Positions 15,419-24,173 of a stretch of DNA of 64,000 bases are shown here, in pieces. The notes below the pieces were generated by a model. The model ran no database searches and was not told the DNA's origin. It worked only from the letters and a program-made list of their open reading frames with translations. How positions within the stretch are numbered: position 1 is the first letter of the stretch; the number at the start of each line of letters is the position of its first letter. Source of the stretch: Parvimonas sp035282405 (lineage in GTDB: Bacteria; Bacillota; Clostridia; Tissierellales; Peptoniphilaceae); contig NZ_JAYKBP010000002.1 in assembly GCF_035282405.1 (NCBI RefSeq), forward strand, positions 372,001-436,000, given 5' to 3'. The position numbers and the translations under genes are program-made.

Positions 15419-15849
15419 CTAATCAAACAAATATGTATGAATTTTGATATTATGCTTTTTAGTATCTTTTTTTAAGTTTTTTACTAACTCATCATTGGCT
15501 TTATCTCTGCCGAATATAATACCTCTACTCTTCCCGTTTTTTAATTCAAGAGTTAGCATATATCTTTTTCCACTATATTTTACCCTCTAAATCTTTTCAC
15601 ATCAATTGATTTTACCTCATTTAAAGGTATAACTCTATCAAAAATATAGAGAGCATTGTGTATATAAAAATTTTCACCTGAAATATGATAAGGTCTAAAA
15701 ACACTTCCCCCACTTCGAAGTGCTATTGAAATTCTACGAAATATTATAATAAAAAAAGCGATAGAAAAAAATATCATAGCATTTCTTGTAATACTATATT
15801 GCCATATATCTTTAAATCCTATCCAAAAATACCTAAAAAAATCAGACAT
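15419..15849 (-). pseudogene. Frameshifted membrane protein with PH-like domain
   Basis: The first 89 codons give two membrane segments and the start of a PH-like domain (YHISGENFYIHNALYIFDRV then IPLNEVKSIDVKRFRG), then stop at TAA. In another frame the domain continues without a gap as YSGKRYMLTLELKNGKSRGI and onward to HTYLFD, ending at 15419. One extra base at about 15587-15590, in the GGG of GAGGGTAAAA, would join the two parts into a protein of about 144 residues. It is either a true frameshift or a sequencing error. AGAGAGG precedes the start. Confidence 0.7.
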
Positions 15850-16207
15850 AACAAAAGACCTCTCTATTATATAATCTATACATTATTATACTATACGTCT
15901 TAATTGTATTCAACATCTGCTCTTTGACTTATGTCTTAAAGATGTATAATCTACTAACTATTCTTACTAAAGGAAATTATTATATAATTTTAGTGTAAAA
16001 TCAATTCAACTAATCAATATAACAAAATGATTTTTATTAATGAATTTTCAGTTTTTTATTAAAATTTACCTTTTTAATTTACCAATTTTTACAAAACTAG
16101 ACTGGTTTTATGTCCCTATTCTTTAGAATTAAAGTTGTATAATATAATTAAGGAAAACATTATTTCAGCATAGTGTTTTTCGAAAATTGAATAAGGAGGA
16201 ATTTTTT
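15850..16207 (+). promoter_or_regulatory. Leader region of the alanine symporter gene with hairpin
   Basis: A TATAAT-like box is present at 16138-16143, without a convincing -35. Downstream, AAAACATTAT (16154-16163) pairs with ATAGTGTTTT (16170-16179) and ends in five T, an attenuator-like hairpin 20 bases before the Shine-Dalgarno sequence. The rest of this AT-rich gap shows no gene and no recognised riboswitch. Confidence 0.4.
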
Positions 16208-17581
16208 ATGGATTCATTAATTTCAGTATTGTCCAAATTTGCCGAATGGCTTTGGGGACCTCCACTATTGATTTTGTTAGTGGGTGGCGGGATTTTTTTA
16301 ACTATAAGGTTGGGATTTTTTCAAATCCGCTATTTTCCTTATATCATGAAACAAACTTTCGGAAAAATGTTTAGCAAAAACAAATCCGGAGAAGGAACTG
16401 TTTCACCTTTCCAAGCCGCAACAGCAGCACTCGCATCATCAATCGGAGCTGCAAACATAGTAGTTGTACCTTCAATTATTTTTATAGCAGGTCCAGGTTC
16501 TATACTTTGGATGTGGATTACTGCTATAGTAGGCCAAGCAACAAAATTTGGTGAAATTGTACTCGGTATTCTTTATAGACAAAAAAATGAAGAAGGCGAA
16601 TATGTTGGTGGAGCTTGTTACTATTTACAACATGGTATCGGTGGAAAAGCAGGAAAAATTTTAGGTTCTCTTGTAGCATTTTTCTTTATGATTGAAATTT
16701 TACCTTCAATTACTGTTCAAACTCTTGCTGCAACAGGCCCTTTAGAACAACTGGGAGTTCACAGATATATTGCTATAGGACTTGTATTCTTCTTAGTAAT
16801 ATTAGTAGTTTATGGTGGAATTAAAAGAATTGGTCAAGTAACTGAGATGTTGGTTCCATTTATGGCATTAATTTATTTAATCTTCGGATTTATAGTTCTT
16901 GCTATTAATATCGATAAAGTTCCTGAAGCCTTTAGAATGATTTTTGTTGGTGCTTTTAACCCTAAAGCAATTGCCGGTGGTACTGCAGGTTGGGCTGTAA
17001 AGAAAGCAATAACAAACGGAGTTGCTCGTGGTGTTTACTCTAATGAATCAGGAATGGGCTCTGCACCTTATGCACATTCAACTGCTATTACAGATCATCC
17101 TGCAAGACAAGGAATGTGGGGAGTTTTTGAAGTATTTGTTGATACAATAATTGTTTGTACAATGTCTGCACTTATAGTTTTAACAACAGGAATATGGAAA
17201 AATCCAAAATATCAATCTATAGCTGTTGAAAGAGCATTTAATTCAATTTTTGGAAATATCGGTAGTATAGTAGTTTCAATTTCTTTGTTCTTATTTGTTC
17301 TTTCTACAATAATCGTAATAGTATTCTATGTTGAAAAACTTGCAGAATATTTATTTGGAACAAAAGTTGGAAAAATTATGAGATTTGTTGCAACTATAAT
17401 GATAATTGTAGCAGCTGTTCTTTCTTTCAAACATGCAGGAGTTTTCCTAGACTTAACATTAGGTCTTGTAGTTATTCCTAATATGATAGGACTAATATTT
17501 ATGAGTGGAAAGATTAAAAAAGCAAAAGATGAATTTTTCCATACCGAAGGACAATTTTACTTAAAAGATAAGGCTAAATAG
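16208..17581 (+). CDS. Sodium:alanine symporter (AGCS family)
   Basis: This 457-residue transporter has about ten to eleven membrane segments and AGCS-family motifs: GGGIFLTIRLGFFQIRYFPY near residue 30, the AATAALASSIGAANIVVVPS segment, and GVARGVYSNESGMGSAPYAH around 275-295. AGCS proteins import alanine or glycine with sodium, which fits the glycine catabolism encoded upstream. An upstream in-frame ATG exists, but the ATG at 16208 has AAGGAGG at ideal spacing. It is monocistronic and ends in a strong terminator. Confidence 0.93.
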   Translation: MDSLISVLSKFAEWLWGPPLLILLVGGGIFLTIRLGFFQIRYFPYIMKQTFGKMFSKNKSGEGTVSPFQAATAALASSIGAANIVVVPSIIFIAGPGSILWMWITAIVGQATKFGEIVLGILYRQKNEEGEYVGGACYYLQHGIGGKAGKILGSLVAFFFMIEILPSITVQTLAATGPLEQLGVHRYIAIGLVFFLVILVVYGGIKRIGQVTEMLVPFMALIYLIFGFIVLAINIDKVPEAFRMIFVGAFNPKAIAGGTAGWAVKKAITNGVARGVYSNESGMGSAPYAHSTAITDHPARQGMWGVFEVFVDTIIVCTMSALIVLTTGIWKNPKYQSIAVERAFNSIFGNIGSIVVSISLFLFVLSTIIVIVFYVEKLAEYLFGTKVGKIMRFVATIMIIVAAVLSFKHAGVFLDLTLGLVVIPNMIGLIFMSGKIKKAKDEFFHTEGQFYLKDKAK

Positions 17582-17605
17582 CCTTCTATAAAATTTATTA
17601 AAAAG

Positions 17606-17635
17606 AAAATCCGAGTTTTCATACTCGGATTTTTT
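17606..17635. terminator. Terminator after the alanine symporter
   Basis: AAAATCCGAGT (17606-17616) pairs with ACTCGGATTTT (17623-17633), followed by T. The convergent small membrane-protein gene probably uses it too. Confidence 0.9.
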
Positions 17636-17652
17636 CATACTATAAAAATTTT

Positions 17653-17991
17653 CTACTTTTTATCAGGTGTTTTTATAATTATATAAAGTATAACTATAAG
17701 TGGAACAGCAATCCATATTATTGGAGTTGCATAGTATACAAAAGTTGTAACTGCTAATAAAACAGGTGCTTTTTCACGAAATTCAATTGAATCATAAGGC
17801 AATCCGGCTACAACACTCCATGCTCGTAAAAAAAGACAAAATATTGACCAAACTATAAATAAAAAAATATAACCTAAAGTTTTTAAAAAAGTAGATTTAT
17901 TATTAGATTTAGTTCCCACTTCATTATTTTGACTAGTTTTATCTTCTTTATTCTCTACTTTATTTTCATTTATAATATTTTCTGTAGACAT
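17653..17991 (-). CDS. Small hypothetical membrane protein with charged N-terminus
   Basis: This 112-residue protein has a hydrophilic Asn/Lys/Glu-rich N-terminus (first 35 residues) and two membrane segments (about 36-60 and 80-105). I recognise no family. A GGAGGAGA site precedes the ATG. It lies alone on the minus strand between the alanine symporter and the ABC-F gene. Confidence 0.55.
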   Translation of the reverse strand: MSTENIINENKVENKEDKTSQNNEVGTKSNNKSTFLKTLGYIFLFIVWSIFCLFLRAWSVVAGLPYDSIEFREKAPVLLAVTTFVYYATPIIWIAVPLIVILYIIIKTPDKK

Positions 17992-18197
17992 TCTATCTCC
18001 TCCTTAAATAATAGTTTTAATTGGATTACGGTATTAGTAATGAAACAAAATTTTGAGTAGTTTTTCTAATATTCATATAAAATAAAACTCTAATTTAAAT
18101 GACCTTTAGTATAGCATTTTAGAAAAATTATTACAAATATTTCTATAAAATTTCAGAATTTTTTAGAAAATATTACATTTTTGTATTAATTTCAAAG

Positions 18198-18225
18198 CAA
18201 AAATCCGAGCATATACTCGGATTTT
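18198..18225 (-). terminator. Terminator of the ABC-F gene
   Basis: AAATCCGAG and CTCGGATTT form a nine- to ten-base-pair stem with a short loop. On the minus strand it is followed by T-rich sequence. The stem is nearly the same as the one at 17606-17635. Confidence 0.8.
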
Positions 18226-18252
18226 CCTCTAAAGTTATTTAATTTTTAATAA

Positions 18253-19845
18253 TTATTGACCTTCTACAAATCTATCAATATATTCTTGATAAGTCATAAG
18301 TCTATCTTCAAATACATTTTCTTCAATATGAATAATTCTATTTGCGATTGTATTCATGAATTCAGTATCATGACTTGCAAATAAGATATTTCCCTTAAAT
18401 GCTTTAAGCCCATTATTCAAACTAATAATACTTTCAAGATCCAAATGATTTGTCGGTTGATCAAGGATCAAAACATTAGAATTTTTAAGCATCATATATG
18501 ATAACATCATTCTAACTTTTTCTCCCCCTGAAAGTTTTTGAGCAGGTTTTAAAGCCTCATCTCCTGAAAACAACATTCTTCCCAAAAATCCTCTAATATA
18601 AATTTCAGATTGCTCTGTCGAATATTGTCTTAACCAGTCAATCAAATTATAAGGAGTGTCTTTAAAGAATTCTGTATTGTCCTTTGGAAAATAAGATCTT
18701 GAAGTAGTAACTCCCCATTTAAAACTTCCACTATCAGCTTCCATCTTTCCTGCTAAAATTTTAAAAAGAGTTGTAATTGCAAGCTCATCTCCAATAAAAC
18801 CAATTTTATCATTTTTATTTACCATAAATGAAACTTTGTCCAAAACAAGTCTTCCCTCAACTGTCTTTGAAATTTCATTAACTTCTAAAATTTGATTTCC
18901 AACTTCTCTTTCCATTTCAAAACCAACAAAAGGATAACGTCTTGTTGAAGGTTGAATATCTTCAATTTGAATTTTATCAAGTAATTTCTTACGGCTTGTA
19001 GCTTGTTTTGACTTACTCTTATTTGCAGAGAATCTTGCAATAAAGTTTTGTAATTCCTTAATTTTATCTTCTTTTTTCTTATTTTGGTCTTTTAACATCT
19101 GTGCTGCAAGTTGACTTGATTCATACCAGAAATCGTAATTACCAACAAAAATTTTAATCTTTCTAAAATCAATATCAACCATATGAGTACAAATATTATT
19201 TAAAAAATATCTATCGTGGCTAACTACAATTACAGTTCCCTCATAGTCCATAAGGAAATTTTCAAGCCATAAAATACTCTTGATATCCAAGTCGTTTGTA
19301 GGTTCGTCAAGGATTAAAATTTCAGGATTTCCAAAAAGTGCCTTTGCAAGTAAAACTTTTACTTTTTCCTTACCTGAAAGCTCACTCATCTTTTTCTCGT
19401 GTAATTCAGTTCCAATACCGAGACCTTGTAAAAGAGAAGAAGCATTTGCCTCTGCACTCCAGCCGTCCATATCTGCAAACTCTGCTTCAAGCTCTGAAGC
19501 TAAAATTCCGTCTTCATCTGAAAAATCTTCTTTCGCATAAATGACTTCTTTTTCTCTAATGATTTCCATTAAACGAGCATTACCCATTATTACAACATCA
19601 ATTACTTTTTCATCTTCAAACTTAAAGTGATCCTGTTCCAAAAAACTCATACGAGTATTCGGTTTTATAGCAACACTTCCGGTATCCGGTTCAAGTCTTC
19701 CCTCTAAAATCTTAAGAAAAGTTGACTTTCCTGCTCCATTTGCTCCAATTACTCCATAACAATTTCCCGGAGTAAAAGATAAATTTACATCATCAAAAAG
19801 TTTTTGTCCTTGAAAACTCAAACTTAAATCTATTACACTAATCAT
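18253..19845 (-). CDS. ABC-F family ATPase (YbiT/YkpA-like)
   Basis: This 530-residue soluble protein has two ABC ATPase domains. The first has GVIGANGAGKST near residue 33, an ELSGKEKVKV signature and ILILDEPTNDLD. The second has a degenerate Walker A (GFIGDELAITT), LSGGEKVRMM and VLILDQPTNHLD. A charged linker rich in Lys sits between them. Length and linker fit the YbiT/YkpA branch of ribosome-associated ABC-F translation factors. The second Walker A lacks the usual GKS/T, so site 2 may not hydrolyse ATP. It is a single-gene unit with its own terminator. Confidence 0.9.
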   Translation of the reverse strand: MISVIDLSLSFQGQKLFDDVNLSFTPGNCYGVIGANGAGKSTFLKILEGRLEPDTGSVAIKPNTRMSFLEQDHFKFEDEKVIDVVIMGNARLMEIIREKEVIYAKEDFSDEDGILASELEAEFADMDGWSAEANASSLLQGLGIGTELHEKKMSELSGKEKVKVLLAKALFGNPEILILDEPTNDLDIKSILWLENFLMDYEGTVIVVSHDRYFLNNICTHMVDIDFRKIKIFVGNYDFWYESSQLAAQMLKDQNKKKEDKIKELQNFIARFSANKSKSKQATSRKKLLDKIQIEDIQPSTRRYPFVGFEMEREVGNQILEVNEISKTVEGRLVLDKVSFMVNKNDKIGFIGDELAITTLFKILAGKMEADSGSFKWGVTTSRSYFPKDNTEFFKDTPYNLIDWLRQYSTEQSEIYIRGFLGRMLFSGDEALKPAQKLSGGEKVRMMLSYMMLKNSNVLILDQPTNHLDLESIISLNNGLKAFKGNILFASHDTEFMNTIANRIIHIEENVFEDRLMTYQEYIDRFVEGQ

Positions 19846-19925
19846 TCTTCCACCTCATAATAATATTACTTAATTCAATTAAACATAAGTTAAATTATAC
19901 TATATTTCATTTAAATAATCAACTA

Positions 19926-19950
19926 AAAATGAGCCTTAAAGACTCATTTT
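19926..19950 (-). terminator. Terminator of the purine permease gene
   Basis: AAAATGAG (19926-19933) pairs with CTCATTTT (19943-19950) just after the NCS2 permease gene. Its U-run is on the minus strand. Confidence 0.75.
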
Positions 19951-19969
19951 ATAAGATATTATTTTATTA

Positions 19970-21280
19970 TTACATAAATGCTTCTGCTACAAATTTTGAT
20001 ATAAACAATAAAGCTAAAATATATACCACTGGAGAAACTTCTTTTCCTCTGCCTGAAACCAATTTTAATACTGCGTATGAAACTATACCAAAAACAATAC
20101 CATTTGCTATTGAGTATGTTAGAGGCATCATAATAATAGTTAAAAATGCCGGCAGAGCTTCTGTATAATCCTCAAAATCAATTTTCTTAATTACTGTAAT
20201 CATAAATAATCCTACTACAATTAATGCAGAAGATGTTGCATAAGTCGGAATGACTGCAAAAATAGGTTGGAAAATTAAAGCCAATAAGAAAAGAAGAGCC
20301 GTAACTATTGAAGTAAGTCCTGTTCTTCCTCCTTCAGCAACACCAGATGCACTTTCAACAAATGTAGTTACTGTTGATGTCCCAAGCATTGCACCTACTG
20401 TTGTTCCTATTGAGTCAGCAAAAAGAGCCTGTCTTGCTCTAGGTAAATTTCCATCTTTGTCTAACATATCAGCTTTTGATGCAACTCCTACAAGAGTTCC
20501 TACTGTATCGAACAAGTCGACGAATAGGAAGGCAAAAAGAGCTACAAACATTTCAGTTGATAAAACTTTGCTGAAATCAAATTTCATAAAAATAGGAGCT
20601 ATACTTGATGGTTTACCTATAATTGCATTTGGAAGTTCAGAAACTCCACAAATTATTGACACCGCTGTTGTAGCTAACATGCCAAATAAAATTGCACCCG
20701 GAACTTTTTTTACAAGTAAGAAAATTGTAAATAAAATACCAAAAATTGTAATTAATGAAGTAGTACTTGTAATTGTTCCTAAGTCAAGAGGTATGCCCTT
20801 CCCTTGTTTAACAAGTCCTGCCTGATACAGTCCTAAAAATGCGATAAAAATACCAATACCCGCACTAACCGCTTGTTTAAGTGAATATGGCATGGCATTT
20901 ACAATCATTTCTCTAACTTTTGTAAAAGTTAAAATTAAAAATATAATCCCTTCCAATAAAACAGCTGTTAATGCAAATTGCCAGCTATATCCTTTACCAA
21001 TTACAATTGTATAAGTAAAGTAAGCATTTAAACCCATACCAGGTGCTAATGCAAAAGGATAATTTGCAAGAAGCGCCATTATAACTGTTCCTATGAATGA
21101 AGCAATAGCTGTTGTTGTAAATACAGCACCCTTATCCATTCCAGCTTGAGATAAAACTGTAGGATTTACAACTAATATGTACGCCATAGTCATAAATGTA
21201 GTAATACCTGCTAAAACCTCTGTTCTAACAGTTGTTTTGTGTTCCTTGAGTTTGAAAAAGTTTTCAAAAAATGTGCTCAT
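19970..21280 (-). CDS. NCS2 family purine (hypoxanthine/guanine) permease, PbuG-like
   Basis: This 436-residue permease belongs to the AzgA/PbuG branch of NCS2. It has TTFMTMAYILVVNP near residue 30, ALAPGMGLNAYFTYT, and the LFDTVGTLVGVASKADMLDK segment (in two parts), followed by GTSTVTTFVESASGVAEGGR. It imports guanine, hypoxanthine or adenine by proton symport. The ATG at 21280 is used because AGGAGG lies just upstream; the longer ORF runs back into the riboswitch region. The gene is controlled by a ykkC-family riboswitch, consistent with purine homeostasis. Confidence 0.9.
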   Translation of the reverse strand: MSTFFENFFKLKEHKTTVRTEVLAGITTFMTMAYILVVNPTVLSQAGMDKGAVFTTTAIASFIGTVIMALLANYPFALAPGMGLNAYFTYTIVIGKGYSWQFALTAVLLEGIIFLILTFTKVREMIVNAMPYSLKQAVSAGIGIFIAFLGLYQAGLVKQGKGIPLDLGTITSTTSLITIFGILFTIFLLVKKVPGAILFGMLATTAVSIICGVSELPNAIIGKPSSIAPIFMKFDFSKVLSTEMFVALFAFLFVDLFDTVGTLVGVASKADMLDKDGNLPRARQALFADSIGTTVGAMLGTSTVTTFVESASGVAEGGRTGLTSIVTALLFLLALIFQPIFAVIPTYATSSALIVVGLFMITVIKKIDFEDYTEALPAFLTIIMMPLTYSIANGIVFGIVSYAVLKLVSGRGKEVSPVVYILALLFISKFVAEAFM

Positions 21281-21349
21281 ACTTCCTCCTAAAAATTTTT
21301 TTACAAAAACAAAAATAACTCTTAAAAAATAACCACTAAAAAAATAAAT

Positions 21350-21480
21350 GCCCAAAAAGTAGGCTTCAAGCGAAACCTACCTTCTGGGCTTTTCTCCCTT
21401 AGGTGTAGTGCATAGCACCTGCACAGCTTGGACCTGCAAGAAAAATCTTCGGAACCCTATGTGCTCTTTCTCTTTGAGTT
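21350..21480 (-). promoter_or_regulatory. ykkC-family riboswitch (probably PRPP class) with terminator
   Basis: On the minus strand the RNA contains AUAGGGUUCCG, GCAGGUCCAAGC, GUGCAGGUG...CACUACACCU, and AAGGGAGAAAAGCCC, in that order. This is the ykkC aptamer layout and is close to the PRPP-sensing subclass. Directly downstream GUAGG-UUUC pairs with GAAG-CCUAC inside a larger CCCA...UGGG stem and a U-run, a terminator that shares its CCC with the aptamer. Ligand binding would therefore favour read-through. The PRPP subclass is inferred from sequence likeness and from the purine permease downstream; guanidine and ppGpp classes are not strictly excluded. Confidence 0.8.
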
Positions 21481-21497
21481 ATCAATATTACATCAAT

Positions 21498-21526
21498 ATA
21501 ATAACAGTAAATAATTCTTTTGTCAA
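21498..21526 (-). promoter_or_regulatory. Promoter of the riboswitch/purine permease transcript
   Basis: On the minus strand TTGACA (21526-21521) and TATTAT (21503-21498) are spaced by 17 bases. The start would lie about 10 bases before the aptamer. Confidence 0.8.
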
Positions 21527-21622
21527 TATCTATTTATTAGCTAATATTCTCATTTTAATTTTAAAAAAGAATAATAAGTCTTTCCGAATTAATATTCCTT
21601 TATTATGCCGATTAGTAGGTAT

Positions 21623-22237
21623 TTATTTTCGATATTCCTTTACTTTATGAGAATATTTATCCAACAATTTTCTCGAATATTTTTTTTCGTTTTTCGAATC
21701 TCTAACCTCTTTCCAAAGAATAGAAGCAACTTTTAACTTATTCGAATAATCTAAACTAGATTTATCAGAGCAAAAGTCTTTTAAAAATTGATTCCATTCA
21801 CATACTGAATTATCATACTTTGCATAATCCGATTTTCCATAATACACATTTAACATATCCTGAATTGTAAAATTCAAATCTTTATCTTTTTTTACTTTCC
21901 TCCAAGATGTCGCCATATCAGCATTAAATTTAAATGGTGAAATTCCTGTTAAACTAGAAAAGTATTCTCTAAACTTTGTATTAAAGGAAAAACCACACTC
22001 AAGTAATGGCGTATCTAAAGTAATATTTCCCACTTTCTTCTTTTCTTTTTTTATTATTACCTTTTTAATGATATTTCCTCTAAAATACTCCTCAATAGTA
22101 CAATTGAGTTCTTGTTTTGTACCTCTATATTCTAAACCTAGTAATTTACATATTTTAGAAAGTTCTTCACGATACCAATAATATTTACAAAATTCTTCAA
22201 ATGTTTTAATTTCTTGAAACTCTGGTCTTTTTGTCAA
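21623..22237 (-). CDS. SAP-domain / DUF6434-type protein
   Basis: This 204-residue protein begins, after a TTG start with AAGGAGG at good spacing, with KTFEEFCKYYWYREELSKIC and LGLEYRGTKQEL. That is a SAP-like helix-extension-helix motif as found in DNA-binding proteins. The central TLDTPLLECGFSFNTKFREY and FKFNADMATSWR match DUF6434-type proteins. The C-terminus is helical and basic (RKLLDKYSHKVKEYRK). It is probably a nucleic-acid binding protein; its role is unknown. It lies 36 bases after the hydrolase gene on the same strand. Confidence 0.65.
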   Translation of the reverse strand: MTKRPEFQEIKTFEEFCKYYWYREELSKICKLLGLEYRGTKQELNCTIEEYFRGNIIKKVIIKKEKKKVGNITLDTPLLECGFSFNTKFREYFSSLTGISPFKFNADMATSWRKVKKDKDLNFTIQDMLNVYYGKSDYAKYDNSVCEWNQFLKDFCSDKSSLDYSNKLKVASILWKEVRDSKNEKKYSRKLLDKYSHKVKEYRK

Positions 22238-22272
22238 TGTTTTTCCTCCTTAAAAATCATCTTTATTCTCTC

Positions 22273-23202
22273 TTAGTTATTTTCATATATATTTTCTAAA
22301 AATTTATAGATATCAAGATAAACTTTATCTTTATCAATTTCATTTAAAACTTCATGACGCATTTGTGCATAAAGTTTTATTTTTACATTTTTTAAGCCAG
22401 CTTTTTTATACATTCTATATCCTTTTAAAACTCCCTTTCCATAAGCTCCTACAGGGTCTGCTTTCCCAGAAATAAAGAATATAGGTAAATCTTTATTTAT
22501 ATTTTCAAGATTCTTTTTATCTGAGGCTTCTCTTATCAAAGTTATCAAATCTAAGAAAAAAGCATTCGTGCAAAGAAAACCACAATCCTTATCTAAAATA
22601 TAGTTATCAACAACTTTTTCATCTCTTGTTAGCCAATCAAAATCGGTGTTTCTATTTTTAATTCTGGAATTATATCCTTTAAAACCAAGTCTATTTACAA
22701 AATTACTTCTTTTATTCCCATTTCTTTTCGTTAAAATTCTAGCTAATAACATTGCAACTCTGTGTTTCATTCCATATTGTTCAGTTGTACCACAAATTAT
22801 AGCACCATCAACACAATCAGAATATTCAATTAAAAAATTTCTAACTATAACTGATCCCATGCTATGTCCAAATATTACAACTTTTTTATTAGGAAATTGC
22901 TCTTTTATATATTTATTAAGGTCGTAAACATCTTCAATAAGTTTTATATCCCCTTCTTCGTCGGCAATATGACCTCTTTCTTCTTCAGCTTCACAAGTTT
23001 TTCCATGTCCTCTATTATCCATTCCAAAAACTCTAATTCCCTGTTTTTCCAAAAATAGCGCAAAGTCTTTATATCTTCTTATATGTTCAGCCATTCCATG
23101 ACAAATTTGCAGAACTATTTTCGGATTTTTTAAATTTTCAGAAAAATCAATACAACTCAACTTCTTGTTGTCAAGACTTGAATACATATAAAATTCTTTC
23201 AT
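22273..23202 (-). CDS. Alpha/beta hydrolase, monoacylglycerol lipase-like
   Basis: This protein of about 309 residues belongs to the Hydrolase_4/lysophospholipase group. It has VLQICHGMAEHIRRY (oxyanion HG), GMDNRGHGKT, the nucleophile elbow IFGHSMGSVIV, and late ISGKADPVG and MRHEVLNE segments that supply Asp and His. The ATG at 23202 begins the family-like MKEFYMYSS; the ORF extends six codons further with no better ribosome binding site. No signal peptide is seen, so it is probably cytoplasmic and acts on acylglycerols or lysophospholipids. The SAP-domain gene follows it. Confidence 0.85.
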   Translation of the reverse strand: MKEFYMYSSLDNKKLSCIDFSENLKNPKIVLQICHGMAEHIRRYKDFALFLEKQGIRVFGMDNRGHGKTCEAEEERGHIADEEGDIKLIEDVYDLNKYIKEQFPNKKVVIFGHSMGSVIVRNFLIEYSDCVDGAIICGTTEQYGMKHRVAMLLARILTKRNGNKRSNFVNRLGFKGYNSRIKNRNTDFDWLTRDEKVVDNYILDKDCGFLCTNAFFLDLITLIREASDKKNLENINKDLPIFFISGKADPVGAYGKGVLKGYRMYKKAGLKNVKIKLYAQMRHEVLNEIDKDKVYLDIYKFLENIYENN

Positions 23203-23269
23203 AAAACACCCCGTAACCACAATATATATTTATTTTACCACAAATTGCTTAATAAATATAGTTTTTAAA

Positions 23270-23303
23270 AAAACTCATTTTCACAATTGTAAAAATGAGT
23301 TTT
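23270..23303. terminator. Bidirectional-looking terminator after lipA
   Basis: AAAACTCATTTT (23270-23281) pairs with AAAATGAGTTTT (23292-23303). It ends the lplA-lipA transcript on the minus strand. Confidence 0.85.
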
Positions 23304-23308
23304 AAAAA

Positions 23309-24163
23309 TTAAATCGCTTCTGCATGATATGAACTTCTTACCAATGGACCTGAATTTACTCTCAAAAACCCCATTTTAAAAGCTATATCTCTATATCTGT
23401 CAAATTGTTGAGGATGTACATATTCCTTAACAGCAATGTGGAATTTTGTCGGCTGTAAATATTGTCCTACAGTTACCATATCGCATCCTACATCTCTAAG
23501 AGCCTTGAAAACTTCAACAACTTGTTCTTCAGTTTCTCCAAAACCTACCATAAGTCCTGATTTTGTTTTAAGTCCACATTCTTTTGCATATTTTAAAACC
23601 TCTAAACTTCTTTGAAAGTTTGCAGCAGGTCTAACTTTTGGATAGAATGCAGGAATTGTTTCAACATTATGGTTTAAAACATCCGGTTTTGTTTCATAAA
23701 TTATATCCATTAGTTCTTTTCGTCCTGACATATCAGGAATTAAAAGTTCTATTGTAGTTTCAGGATTGTACTTCCTAACTTGTCTTACAACTTCTGCAAA
23801 TTGATTTGCCCCTTCATCTGGTAAATCATCTCTTGTTACCGATGTTACTACAGCATGTTTTAATCCTAAAATTTGAACTGCTTTAGCAAGATTTTCAGGT
23901 TCATCCAAATCTACAGGGTCTGGTGTATGTCTTGTTACGTTACAAAAAGTACAATTTCTTGTACAGTTTCTTCCAAGAATCATGAAAGTTGCAGTCCTTC
24001 TTGAATAACATTCCATTTTATTAGGACAATTTGCTTCATGACAAACAGTATGTAATTTCAACCCTTCGATCATACTTTCAACATCAGTTGTATTTTTATC
24101 TCCCTGAATTTTTAATTTTAACCATTCAGGCTTTCTCATTATTTCTGCTTTTTTCCTCAGCAT
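23309..24163 (-). CDS. lipA: Lipoyl synthase
   Basis: This 284-residue radical SAM enzyme has both LipA clusters: the auxiliary CHEANCPNKMEC site near residue 37 and the radical SAM CTRNCTFCNV motif near residue 67. It ends with the typical GPLVRSSYHAEA. It inserts two sulfurs into octanoyl-protein to make the lipoyl cofactor needed by GcvH. The start at 24163 has AGAGGTG upstream. It lies 10 bases downstream of lplA, so the two form an operon that covers scavenging and synthesis of lipoate. Confidence 0.97.
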   Translation of the reverse strand: MLRKKAEIMRKPEWLKLKIQGDKNTTDVESMIEGLKLHTVCHEANCPNKMECYSRRTATFMILGRNCTRNCTFCNVTRHTPDPVDLDEPENLAKAVQILGLKHAVVTSVTRDDLPDEGANQFAEVVRQVRKYNPETTIELLIPDMSGRKELMDIIYETKPDVLNHNVETIPAFYPKVRPAANFQRSLEVLKYAKECGLKTKSGLMVGFGETEEQVVEVFKALRDVGCDMVTVGQYLQPTKFHIAVKEYVHPQQFDRYRDIAFKMGFLRVNSGPLVRSSYHAEAI

Positions 24164-24173
24164 ATTACACCTC

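Noticed and set aside
16154..16179. Functional attenuator or riboswitch before the alanine symporter gene
   Set aside because: The hairpin is weak, has only five T, and no aptamer or alternative structure was recognised; it is mentioned only as a leader hairpin.
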